In this document: one piece after another, positions 21,329 through 31,605 of the stretch | How the letters are laid out: each line of letters starts with the position of its first letter | Position numbering within the stretch: position 1 is the first letter of the stretch | Assembly (NCBI GenBank): GCA_038093975.1 | Contig: JBBPTG010000007.1 | Location: 62,001 to 126,000, forward strand | Reading direction: 5' to 3' | Origin: Chalciporus piperatus | Lineage: Eukaryota > Basidiomycota > Agaricomycetes > Boletales > Boletaceae | Length of the DNA stretch: 64,000 nt | Made by a program: the position numbers and the translations under genes | Notes under the pieces: model-generated | What the model saw: the letters and a program-made list of their open reading frames with translations, nothing else | What the model was told of the DNA's origin: nothing | Databases searched by the model: none

Positions 21329-24075
21329 ATGGGACACAAGCGGGGTATCATTACCAGGATTAACAACCTTCCATGGAAGAAAAAGAAGACAGAAAACCAA
21401 AACTTACAGGATACACAAAACGCGACCGAGAAAGAGAATGTCAGTAGCGTGGCTAAGCAGTCCAGCCTCTGGTCTAACGGATCCGCTTTTCAGCATGGAC
21501 CCCTCCCACCGAGCATGGACAATGACCTGGAGCAACTCGGAAGTGTTGTAGTTGCTCCCTGCAGCCCCCGGAAGATGAACGAAGCTGTAAAATCATGGTT
21601 CAGTGACTCGGGAGGTGATTGGGATGCAGAAATCACTCACGAGCTTGGCGCATTCTTCGGAATCTTCGATCTCGAATCCAGCATGACCAGGCAGCCTGAA
21701 GCCATCGAGAATACTATCTTGCCGAAGCTACCTCAGGCTGCGAGACCGTTGGGTGTCGATGATGCACTTGAACCTGCTCCGAGTCATGTGAGCATTGAAT
21801 TCCTTCTGGCACTTGCAGAATCTTATCGTCTTCTCAGCCGCTGGTGGCTTCGCTCACTGCAGCCGCCACCTTCCCCGCCGTGACTTGCGAGGAGATCCTG
21901 GACGAAGAATATGATATTAGGTCCCGTCACATTGGTCAAGACCCCCTTTACCTTCCACCCGACACCGACATCTTCTTGATTCAGATCTGCACGGAGACTT
22001 GGGATGCCCCAGATGACGAGTTCAAAGCAACTTCGACTCGGAGCGGCGAGAAAGACGGTGATCACGGTCAGCGACTCGGAGACGAACAAGAACAGCGTGG
22101 GAGCTCACCTCCCACGACGAGAATCGAATTTGATGGGATCGATCAGCTGTACACGATGGATCCTGAAACGGATGATGACGGTGATGACGGAATTGGCGAG
22201 GGGTGGGAAGGGCCCGGACATTGTCGGTGTGCTGGTCCCAGCTGCACACGCGATCACAGTTATCGGCATCGTCAACCACCCACTGTCGAGGAGGCTCGCT
22301 TGGCCCTTCAGGATATAAAGCTGCTCCTGCGCCCACCGCGGAGTGAGCGGGCTGGATACAAAACTGGATATAAACAACCTGACCTCGATTCAATTGTGAA
22401 GTGGCGTCTCGAACGCATGGAAGTCTTCCTCAGTCGGTTCTGCGATGGCAGTCAGTGGATTCGGGCATCGGAAGACACCGCCACATTTTTGCTGCGGGGT
22501 CCATGGCTTGCACGATCCCTTCGTGCATGGGCAAAGGCGTACATTTTGGAACGAAACCCACCTACACATGACCATGCCATCTCCAACATCTCACGCATCC
22601 ATGACGAGCACCTCGCCGCCGATATCAAAATTCACCTTCAAAGTGTCGGCAAATACATTCGCGCGCAGGACATCGTCGATTATCTCAAGGACCCCGAGGT
22701 CCAGCGACAGCATGGCTTTACCAAATCAATCTCTCTTGCGACAGCGCAACGCTGGATGCACTGTCTTGGTTATCGCTGGAAGAAAGAGCCCAAGGGGCAA
22801 TACCAGGATGGTCATGAGCGAGAGGATATTGTCGCCTATAGGCAGAATGTTTTCTTACCAGCATGGACTCGTCTTGAGGAACAAATGCGAGTTTGGACCA
22901 CAGAGAACCTTCATGAGCCGCCACCAGTGACCCAGAGATCAGAAGGGCCAAGGAGAGTTGTTGTTTGGTTTCACGACGAGTCGACATTCTATGCGAATGA
23001 TCGTCGAAATGTCCGCTGGGTCCATGACTCTGAGACAGCAGTGCCCCAACCGAAAGGCGAAGGTGCTTCGCTAATGGTTGCCCACTTTGTCTCAGCTGAC
23101 TACGGCTATCTCGAGTCACCGGACGGGACAGAAACTGCTCGCCTCTTCTTCAAGGCTGGAAAGGGACGGGATGGCTATTTTACAAACGACCTCATTGTGC
23201 GACACGCCGAAACCGCCATCAAAATTCTTCAAAAATACTATCCCCATGATGATCATGTCCTCGTCTTCGATAACGCAACTACTCACACAAAACGTGCTGA
23301 TGACGCTCTCTCTGCGCGCCAGATGCCAAAGAATCCATCTTCGTCGTGGGGAATCTCAGTTCCTGTCAGGGATGCCAATGGTGCCGCGATGCACAACGCT
23401 GATGGCAAACCTCTGAAGAAGAAAATTCCAATGTCCCCTGCTCGCTTTCCAGATGGTCATCTACAACCACTCTATTTCCCTGATGGGCACGAGAAGGCGG
23501 GGTGGTTCAAGGGTATGGTGAAGATCCTGCAGGAGCGTGGCTTTGAAGATGCATTCAAGTTGCGGGCCGAATGTAAAGGGTTTAATTGTCCGGACGGTGC
23601 GACATCCTGTTGCTGCCGTCGTTTATTATTTAATCAGCCGGATTTTGCTCATGTTGAATCTGTCTTGGAGTCAGCATGTCGAGCAAAAGGAGTCGATGTG
23701 ATCTTTTTGCCGAAGTTCCACTGCGAGCTCAATTTTATTGAGCAAGTGTGGGGCCGTGCAAAACGAGTATACCGCCAATTCCCTCCGTCATCGAAGGAGA
23801 TGGATCTCGAGAAGAATGTTCTTGAGGCTCTGAAGGCTGTGCCTCTTGAACTGATGCGAAAGTGTGTTGCTATTTACCCTATGATTCTCGCCTCCTACTC
23901 AATGTTAATTGCCAATAGGTATGCTATCAGATCTCGTAGGTTCGTTGATGCATACCAGAAAGGACTCAATGGCTCCCAAGCGGCGTGGGCAGCAAAGAAG
24001 TATCATGGTCATCGTGTTCTTCCCGAAAACATCCTCCATCTCTTCGGCACTGAGGCCACCATGACTTTACAGTAA
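21329..24075 (+). CDS. DDE transposase
   Basis: 898 aa from exons 21329-21787 and 21838-24075 with a 50-bp GT-AG intron in phase 0. The N-terminal part is variable (Lys/Asn-rich start, acidic middle). Residues with DNA-binding character precede the catalytic core: LATAQRWMHCLGYRWKKEPK resembles a helix-turn-helix segment. The catalytic triad is visible in VVWFHDESTFYAND (first Asp), HVLVFDNATTHTKR (second Asp) and LPKFHCELNFIEQVWG (Glu, the LNxIE-W block of IS630/Tc1-like enzymes). A CCC-rich loop (CPDGATSCCCRRLLF) sits between the second Asp and the Glu. It cuts and pastes the surrounding element. This long transposase family is widespread in Agaricomycetes. No stop or frameshift is seen. 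Confidence 0.92.
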
Positions 24076-24307
24076 ATTTCACTGATACATACTCCAAGCT
24101 TCATTACTAATCTTACTTATGCTGTATCTAACATACTTTATACATCTTCGCAGTACATAGCATTCAGTTAATCCATTCTCGTTACTCTGGTCATGCTCTC
24201 GATGCTTGACTTGCATACGAAGGTTTTGCGGCATGCGTCGCGGTGTTTCAACTGACCAGAACTCGCAATCGCTAACGACGCCCCGCTGGTGTCACAATCG
24301 TGTCACC

Positions 24308-24344
24308 TCACGTGAGGTTGGATGGATCCGTTTGAGGCCTACCT
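24308..24344 (-). repeat. Right terminal inverted repeat
   Basis: Mirror copy of the left repeat with one substitution. On the plus strand the inner end reads CCTCACGTGAGG, a 12-bp palindrome around CACGTG, partly outside the repeat. A TA dinucleotide follows. Confidence 0.95.
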
Positions 24345-24488
24345 TACCTCGCGAGGGCATCAAAGCACCATAGATAGTAAAGCATATAAACTTTACGAGG
24401 TGAGTTCGAGTTCTTTCGCCACCGGCAAGTCCAACTTAAACTTTGATTGAGCGTTCCAGTCAAACAACCAATCCATCTCCCCGCACCG
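24345..24488 (+). promoter_or_regulatory. Remaining core promoter and 5' leader of cullin-repeat gene
   Basis: Only 144 bp lie between the transposon and the start codon. A TATAAA box sits at 24385-24390. A probable 5' UTR intron runs from 24400 (GTGAGT) to 24459 (TTCCAG). Any upstream control sites must now lie within or beyond the transposon. Confidence 0.55.
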
Positions 24489-25544
24489 ATGTCCAAGGGA
24501 AAAGGAAAACAGACAGAGGTCTCAGCGTTGCTGCCCCCAATGCCATATCCCTCTGCCGGAAGCGCCAATCCTTCCGCATCCCTCTCTTCGCTCTGGGGTC
24601 TCATATTGCCCGCATTGAACCACATAGTCCGTTCCCCTACGAACACCGTCGATAAAGCGCCCGCCATCGATGTCGAATACCACATGCGAATCCACACCGC
24701 CACGTACAACTATTTCACAGCTCAATCCGAGGCTTTGAGCGCTCGTGCTACGGGTGGTGGTAGGGGCTTGCCAGTAATCGGGGAGAAAGACTATGGGGAT
24801 TCTACGAATCCGAATGCTAGGAAGACTAGCGGAACAGATCTCTACGAGCACCTTGACATGTACTACACGGACCTCGCTCGAGAGTTGCTGTTGGGTGCAC
24901 CCGAGGACGATACCACGCTCGTCCAGTACATCATTCCGTGCTACAAGCGCTACGGCGCTGGTGCACATTCCGTGAACCGACTTCTGAACTATGTTAATAG
25001 GCACTACGTCAAGCGCGCCGTCGACGAGGATAAAGGTTGGCTCACGCTGAGCGACATCTTCGATGCCGTCGCCAAGTCTGTCAAGGAGGGTGATACACGG
25101 GAGAAGATTTCCAAGAAGTTGAAGGAGAGGAGGGTTGAAGAGTTGAAGAAGTGGGGGTATGAAGAGAAAGGACCAGCTGAGTTGCTTGCCCAGGCCGAAC
25201 AGCGTGCAGAGGCAGCGAGCACCTTGGACCGAGTTGTGCCATTGGCACCTTTGGCATTGCGCAGATTTAGGACGGAGTTTATCGAGCCATTGTTGGCTGC
25301 TCCAAAGATGAAGGGGAAGAAGAAAAGACCAGGGGCTGCACCTCCTGTTGGAGACAAGTCTCATCTTCCGAAGAGCCGACTGACTCGTGCAGTACGAGAG
25401 CTCTTGGAAGTGCAAGAGATGGGACCAGAGGAGCGTCGGAATCTCGCAGCAGACCTTGCAGCGACATTGTGTGCTGTAGGTGTTCGCAGTACGCATCCCC
25501 TGCGCAAGAAGCTGGACAAGTTCACCACGACGGGTACTCCCTGA
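24489..25544 (+). CDS. Cullin-repeat-like protein without cullin C-terminus
   Basis: 351 aa, no intron in the coding part. The ATG at 24489 is the first in this frame; upstream it begins only with TTG. SLWGLILPALNHIV opens like a cullin N-terminus. The segment LYEHLDMYYTDLARELL followed by LVQYIIPCYKRYGAGAHSVN and LLNYVNRHYVKRAVDEDKGW matches the first cullin repeat that docks substrate adaptors. There is no cullin homology domain, no RBX-binding region and no neddylation lysine block. The C-terminal half is Lys/Glu- and Ala-rich with a PEERRNLAADLAA helix. It may bind adaptor proteins without being a ligase scaffold, or be a truncated relative; stand-alone cullin-repeat proteins are known in basidiomycetes. 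It converges with the next minus-strand gene, 128 bp away. Confidence 0.8.
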   Translation: MSKGKGKQTEVSALLPPMPYPSAGSANPSASLSSLWGLILPALNHIVRSPTNTVDKAPAIDVEYHMRIHTATYNYFTAQSEALSARATGGGRGLPVIGEKDYGDSTNPNARKTSGTDLYEHLDMYYTDLARELLLGAPEDDTTLVQYIIPCYKRYGAGAHSVNRLLNYVNRHYVKRAVDEDKGWLTLSDIFDAVAKSVKEGDTREKISKKLKERRVEELKKWGYEEKGPAELLAQAEQRAEAASTLDRVVPLAPLALRRFRTEFIEPLLAAPKMKGKKKRPGAAPPVGDKSHLPKSRLTRAVRELLEVQEMGPEERRNLAADLAATLCAVGVRSTHPLRKKLDKFTTTGTP

Positions 25545-25672
25545 GGCTGGTGATATCCACTGTCATCTCTATTGTTTTGTTTAGGTATCTTTTTGGTTAT
25601 TTTGATCTCTGGGTTATCTGGCCGATGTGTACGTAGGGCCTGAAGGCGAGAGATCGCATCATTATTGAGTCG

Positions 25673-27223
25673 CTATGAACCCGGTTTCTGACCCTCCTGG
25701 TGGGTCCCCATCGCGGGCATGTTTAAAAGCGCCTCCATGTCCGTCAAGCTCATGTTCTGCCATGATGGGTCTAAATTTGATAAATCCAACGTGGACAGGT
25801 CGAATCCACCCTCGCTGCTCTGCATACCATTTGTATCCATCTGTCCAGCCCGCGTGAAGGTTGACCCAGATGGAGCAATATTGACCCCCGTATGTGGCTG
25901 CTGGCCTGCACCACTAGACCCGGTCGCTACCGACCTAAACAAATCCCCGCCCTGGTCCCCATGTTCGGCATTCAGAGCGTCCAAGATCTGTATATCGAGA
26001 TGATCATTCGACTTGTTCCCCTTTCGAGGTGGCAAAACCTCTGTCGCCGATATCGGCGCACTCGAATCAGCGGTTGCTGGAGAAAACAAGCTGTCCACTG
26101 TCGTCTGTCTGTTTCTAGAGCCAGACGCCGCGGCATCCCCAAATAAACCCGTCATGGTCGACATCTCCATATCTATACTATCGAGGTCTAGCTCGATAGG
26201 TTTATCGGCGGAGTTACCCAAGGAATGGTCAATCCCAGTCATCATCGACGGTGGACTATCCGACACAGTGAGGTCGATGTCCACGTGCTGGCTTGCTTCA
26301 TTAGCAGCCGCAGCTGACGCAAAGGCGGCCATCAAGTCAATGTCGGCCGACGCTGACGGGCGAGCAGACTTTGGAGCGAGTGAGACGGGCGATGGTACGA
26401 GCCCTTTCGGGAACAGTGCCACCTCCTCGGCTGAGATACGCATGGAGGAGGAAGAGAGGTCGAGCTTGGGCAGTAGGGTGTTCCGATTCAGCGAAGACAA
26501 CGAAATGGCGGATGGGCGACGAATGGCCATACGTGACGTGAATCCTGGCGGCGAGCCTTGGACTGTGGAGGTGGGTGGTAACATAGTAGTGTCGCTCGTC
26601 TCGACGGATGGGAGAGCCTTGGGTGCCTGTGCTGCAAGAGCAGCTTGCTCAGCTTCTCGCGCACGGCGTTCCTCGCGGGTCAAATCTCGTTTCAATACCG
26701 AGATAGCTCGCAACTGAAGTGACGACGTTCGAGAAGATGTTTGGGCTAGGAACGAAAATTGCTCACCAACTGTGATTCCATCGCGTCGCAAAGTTGGTCA
26801 TATTTTTCCAGCTCGCGACCGAGAGAGGCCGTCAATGTACGGGGGGGATATGGAGCATATTTGTGGATGGCTCTAGCAAATGAAGTCGTCAGGACGACGT
26901 ATTCGTTCACCTGAGCTGAAGTTGAGTAGCTTGCTCACAGTCTGCGTGCATCAGCATGGAAGGCGTAGATCTGACCAGTCTTTACGACTGCATTCTGTCC
27001 GAAATGAGGTCGGAAGATCGAAAGAGATGGAAGTAGTAAGACTTGCCTTGAAAGACGCCGTCAGAGCATTAGCCTCGCGCTCCAGTATAGCCCTCTGACC
27101 TACGGGTTCCGGCGGCGGCGGCATTGCACCTGACGTGCCCGCTGCTCGTCCAGCGTTCCCCATTGGTGTAGAACCATTTCCTGTAGTTGTAGCAGGTTTC
27201 TGAGCTTGAGGATAGGACTGCAT
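25673..27223 (-). CDS. Possible transcription-coactivator subunit (unconfirmed)
   Basis: 467 aa in one model: exons 27047-27223, 26976-26994, 26767-26933 and 25673-26713. The first intron has a GC donor (GCAAGT, 26995-27046) and the second is only 42 bp, flanking a 19-nt exon. A single 128-bp GC-AG intron that skips the small exon also keeps the frame. The N-terminal part is helical: NALTASFK, VNEYVVLTTSFARAIHKYAP, LGRELEKYDQLCDAMESQLL, then KRDLTREERRAREAEQAALAA. The rest is long, acidic and Ser/Pro-rich, with hydrophobic-acidic clusters near the end (FDLSTLDLSNLDPSWQNMSL) that look like an activation or cofactor-binding region. This layout suits a Mediator tail-type subunit, but that is inference; I do not recognise a diagnostic motif. 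It is divergent from the UVRAG-like gene. Confidence 0.55.
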
Positions 27224-27554
27224 AAGGACCCTTGTGATGACACTGACAGTAGTTGGAGCAATAGGTGGGAGGTTATATAGTCCAAGAAAGGAAGGCAAAT
27301 CTACTGTCCCACACACCCAACACACACCGGACAGTCAGACCAGGATCCTGCACTCGCCAGCATCCATTGGCAAACTGGTTCTGCCAATACCATTTGGGTA
27401 TCCTGACCCGCAAGTATGTCGGGTCCCACTCGGGATGCACTGCCAACGCCCAGTTCCACCAGCTTTGACCCAGCAGCTGTGATGCCACGCCCAAGCGAGG
27501 TCAGTGTCAATGTGCTCATAAGCAAACCGTCCGTGGGCTTCAAGTAACCTTCTT

Positions 27555-30500
27555 ATGCACCAGGATCACTTTCAGCGACGTCTTCGACACCTCATCTCAA
27601 TTCAGATTCGGAACTTGACTCCTTTCCCTGTCCGTGACGCATTCGCTTCAGCTCTATCCCAGCCAGCTGGACACTCCCAATTCACACCTCTGGGGAACCT
27701 GTCTGACGACCTCGATGTGACTTTACTACGTAGACGATCACGACGAATATCAAGTACTTCGGCTAGGACGGTTCGTATCGACGATATTACCGGTACTCCG
27801 GAAGATATGAGGGTCAGTGGAGAAGCGAGGGGGCGACGGAGGACACAGTCGCGAGTGAGTTTTCCAGGTGGGGGAAGCGTAGGATCCAGCTCAGGCGCAG
27901 GGGGCGTCTTGTCCCGTCCAATGGCGAATACCACTTCCGCGCCATTGACGAGACAAAGTAGGATTCGGACAGCCTCTGCGGTTTCCTCATGCACACTCTC
28001 AGCACGTTTTTCGTCTGTCCCTCCATCTGGCTCAGTCTCGAACATTCCCTCTGCGTCGACCTTGTATTTCGATCACTCTCAGCGGACGCTGGAGAATGTC
28101 GTCAAGTCCCGCCTCGTGGAGACCTTCGTCACCATAAGCGTTCCTGGACCTCCATCGCCTCCGACTTCGCCTTCGCCACCAACCATCAATGGAAAATCGA
28201 GATCCCGCGCAGAAAGTGGTCCATCACCGTCGCCGCCTGAAGTGGCTTCATCGTCCACCCAAACCGCGCGCAAAGGAGTGAGGATGACCCGTTCAGGTAG
28301 TATTGGAGTGGCGAAGACGCTCTCTAACGTTACGGGATCGTCAGGCGCCTCTAGACTATCGATTGTAAAGGGAAAATCACAAACCATGTCAAAGCCAGCG
28401 CCACCAATCACAAAGACGCATAGACCATCTCCCTCCGCGCCATTGCAGAAGTCTTCTAGTCATCAAACTCCCCTTCCTTCTTCCGCAGAACTTTCCGTGT
28501 TTCCAAAGGTCCCGAATTACATATCCCCGATACACCAACCTTCTACCAATCCAATCTACAGCCTCGATACTCTATCTCATTCGGATTTTGCTGAATACAC
28601 AGATCTTGGCGCAGACAGGCTCAAGATCCAACTTTGGGCCAAAGTTGATGTCAATGGTACGCATCATGGGAGTACGAAAGGCAAACAGAAGGAAAGTGAC
28701 CATGCCGGAGTTATTTCTGGATCTGGTCCAGGATGGAAGGTGTTAGAAGAATGGGACTTGTCCTTGGCAGATCTGATACCCCTGTCTCCCGAAGTAGGTG
28801 AGAACGACTGGTTTGGAGAGCTCGTTCACTTATTCGTCATGTTCTTTGACAAAGCTCGAGAACCATCCATCGCAGTTACCGTTGAACGCGCTCGTGATGT
28901 CCTTCCAACCGACTCTCCAGGCCTTTTATTTGCCACCTCCTTCCTGGTCTCGCTCGCGGTCTTATTCTCGATCCCCATCTCCATCGGGTTACAATACCGA
29001 CCCAGAATTGGAAGGCCGTAAACTCGTTCGAACCGGCGAATCCATCCCTTCAACATCCCACGAATTAATACGTGGCAGTCAGTCACTACTAAGTGTGCCC
29101 CGGAGGTCTCGTAAGCTGGAGGCGAGAACAATCAACTTCCAGGAGCTCTTGCAGTAAGCACACATGTTGGTTTAAATTTCCGTCACTTACATTACCTCCT
29201 TTAGGCTAATGACTCTACAAGCTAACATACGAGACACCGAAGAGTCGCTCCGTGATGTCGTTCGGGAAATCGACCACTGCCTCGCGCAGGACCACGCGTC
29301 AATTTTGGTACGTGCTTCGTGTTCACGAGAGTCTGGCTCGTTAGGTAATCGTCAAAGTCTGACACTTTTATGCAACTGCATCACAGAATCGTGACGCTTC
29401 CGAGCGTCAAGAGCGCATACTGGACCGGCGGGCCGAAACGCAAGCTATAATGGAGCGATCAAATCGATGTAAGTTGATACTGCTTCTTTAATTTCGCCAC
29501 ATGGAAACACACCTTCTCTAGTACGTGATGAAATCGCCTCGCGTCGGGTGCAGGTACAAGCCCGGAGGGATCATCTCGTAAAAGCTAAAGAGTTACAAGC
29601 TCAGGAGGTGACGACGCTCTCGGAGAAGACGCTCGAAGTCATCGAGGAGAGGTTCGTTTCGAACGACATGCTTCGTCCGCTGTACTGATCATTCATTTAG
29701 GAGCAACCTCAATGCTCTTCGTAACCGCATTCCACCCATCAGAACGTCACTCATATCGACGCTAGCCACTATATACCCAATCGACCTTCTTTCTCCTTCG
29801 GAACTCCTTTTTACCATTCTCGCCGCTCCTTTGCCCATTCCTTTCAATTCTAATGAACCTGCGCCACCTTTGTCTCTTTCATCTCACAAAGAGGTCAATG
29901 AAGATTCAGTGGCAACGGCTTTGGGATACGCGGCCCACGTTGTCCAGCTTCTCTCAGTGTATATGGGGAAAGGTCTCGTCTACCCAATAACATATATTGG
30001 GAGTAGGAGCTTGATCAGAGACAATATTTCAGCGATGGTGGGGCCGAGAATGTCTGTCAGATCTCCGATCCGTATATGGCACTTTGACTGACAATATTGT
30101 AGGTTTCCTTTATTTTCAAAAGGCGTCGATACGTATCGATTTGAATATGCCGTTTTCCTCCTTAACAAGGATATAGAGATGGTAGGTTTCTTTGCAACTC
30201 CACTTCCTGACTGCTCACGCATATGTGCCAGCTTATGGCAGACCGGGACTTGCGAGCCCTTGATATGCGACATACACTGCCTAATTTGAAAAACTTGTTA
30301 CTCACACTTACTGACGGGGAGTGTGCGAGTCCCCAGTGAGTGAATCCCGTAGTCTTCGTTCCATAATTCTGATGGTGTCGAAGTAACCCGCGATTGCAGG
30401 ACTCGCCCTCGACGGTCGGCCTAGCCACACCCCCTCGCGCATCATCACCACCTGCTGTTAACCGGTCATCAGAAACGCCCAAGGCCGGACGAAGTCCACA

Positions 30501-30990
30501 GCGGTCTAACGCTGAGCTACCCTCAGAGCCCGATGGCTGGCAAAATAGTGGTGCGACAACCCCGAAAGCTAGTCAGCCCGAAGCAGGTACACTGTCGCGG
30601 TACTCGAAACTTTCCCTCGGATTTCCGCCCCTGCCGGGCTTCTTGCGGTCACGCAATTCACCCACTTCCGCGCACCCATCTACGAAATCCATCACAGATG
30701 CAACGGAAGAATCCCAGGAAGGCGGAGCGTCTACTGGTGCGCCATCGGGCTCTCCGGCCCTCGTGGACTCGGGTCGCAGTGGAAAGCCGGAGGACGAGGA
30801 TGATCGGCGTACCATTAAGGGTGTGATCGCTGACCATACGGAGCCAGGTGTCACTTCGGAGGTGAAAGAAGCAGCAAATGGACGCATAGCGAACGGTGTT
30901 ACCTCTGCTGAGGAAAAGCTTCCGGATGAAACGTCGCTGACTAGTCGAGCGTCCACTGTCGTTTCTGTAGATAATAGTACATTTCTTTAA
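27555..30990 (+). CDS. UVRAG/Vps38-like PI3-kinase complex subunit
   Basis: 997 aa from nine exons (27555-28793, 28855-29153, 29205-29307, 29387-29468, 29522-29651, 29701-30051, 30103-30181, 30232-30335, 30384-30990); every phase agrees. The start is typical of fungal UVRAG-like proteins (RRLRHLISIQIRNLTPFPVRD), followed by Ser/Pro-rich and C2-like sequence (TDLGADRLKIQLWAKVDV, LEEWDLSLADLIPLSP). A coiled coil spans about residues 512-600 (MTLQANIRDTEESLRDVVREID, RRVQVQARRDHLVKAKELQAQ). The conserved C-terminal domain includes ALGYAAHVVQLLSVYMGKGL, FEYAVFLLNKDIEML and TLPNLKNLLLTL, as in the Atg14/UVRAG fold. It acts with Vps34, Vps15 and Atg6/Beclin on endosomes and vacuolar sorting. The tail after 30384 is disordered. 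The 3' splice site before that exon was chosen because the nearer one gives an early stop. Confidence 0.88.
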
Positions 30991-31605
30991 TAGACGTCCA
31001 TTCACTCCCAGAGCCGATTGTGCTCAGGCGGGGTGGGATGTTCTGATTCGACTCCAGCTGCGGCGCGACGCTTGAAAGCAGCCGCGGCAGAAAATGGCCG
31101 AATGACCAACTTGAAGGGTTGTAAGGGATGCAATGAATTGCGACAGCGCGTCCCTTACGGACCCGGTCGAGAGGCCGATAACCAATCGCTTGTGGGGAAT
31201 ATAACGTTGAAGTTCCATTCAATGATGGGTGTACGTATCAAAGGCGGGTTGCTTTGTGTCGGGGAGGCGACCCGATTGGTTCTGGGAGGGGGGATGGTTG
31301 TACGACTGCTACGACTACGACTATGCTACGATAACTACAGACGATGACGGGCGCGGTGGAGGAGGAGGATATGTTTTGAACGCAGAGATATACAGGGTTT
31401 GTTTCTTATTTTTTTTTTGCATAGATCGGCATTTACGAAAAGCAACATATATCTAACAAGGCGGACATTGAAAAAAAAGAGGGTAAGCCCGGCCTTTTTG
31501 ATCCCCACGCGCTACCGAAGTGCCTTAAATTCGCTGGTCTTAACTACAGACCATCCAGCGTCCTCCCTTGCATTGTGCTGCAAAAAATCGGACACTTCAA
31601 AAGGT
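30991..31605. other. UVRAG-like 3' flank and PUF promoter
   Basis: No coding frame is supported. A CT/GA-rich stretch and a T tract (31409-31418) are present. The region presumably contains the terminator of the upstream gene and the promoter and leader of the PUF gene. Confidence 0.45.

Larger units (their letters stand above)
20994..24344 (+). mobile_element. Complete IS630/Tc1-mariner-like DNA transposon
   Basis: A 3,351-bp element bounded by 37-bp terminal inverted repeats that differ at one position (29) and flanked on both sides by TA (20992-20993 and 24345-24346), the target-site duplication expected of the Tc1/mariner superfamily. It contains one spliced transposase gene, uninterrupted, on the plus strand. 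Intact repeats, target duplication and reading frame indicate recent insertion. The right end lies about 40 bp upstream of the TATA box of the cullin-repeat gene. Confidence 0.95.

Noticed and set aside
24447..24488. Longer start of the cullin-repeat protein
   Set aside because: The frame starts with TTG, not ATG, and a likely 5' UTR intron ends within it at 24459.
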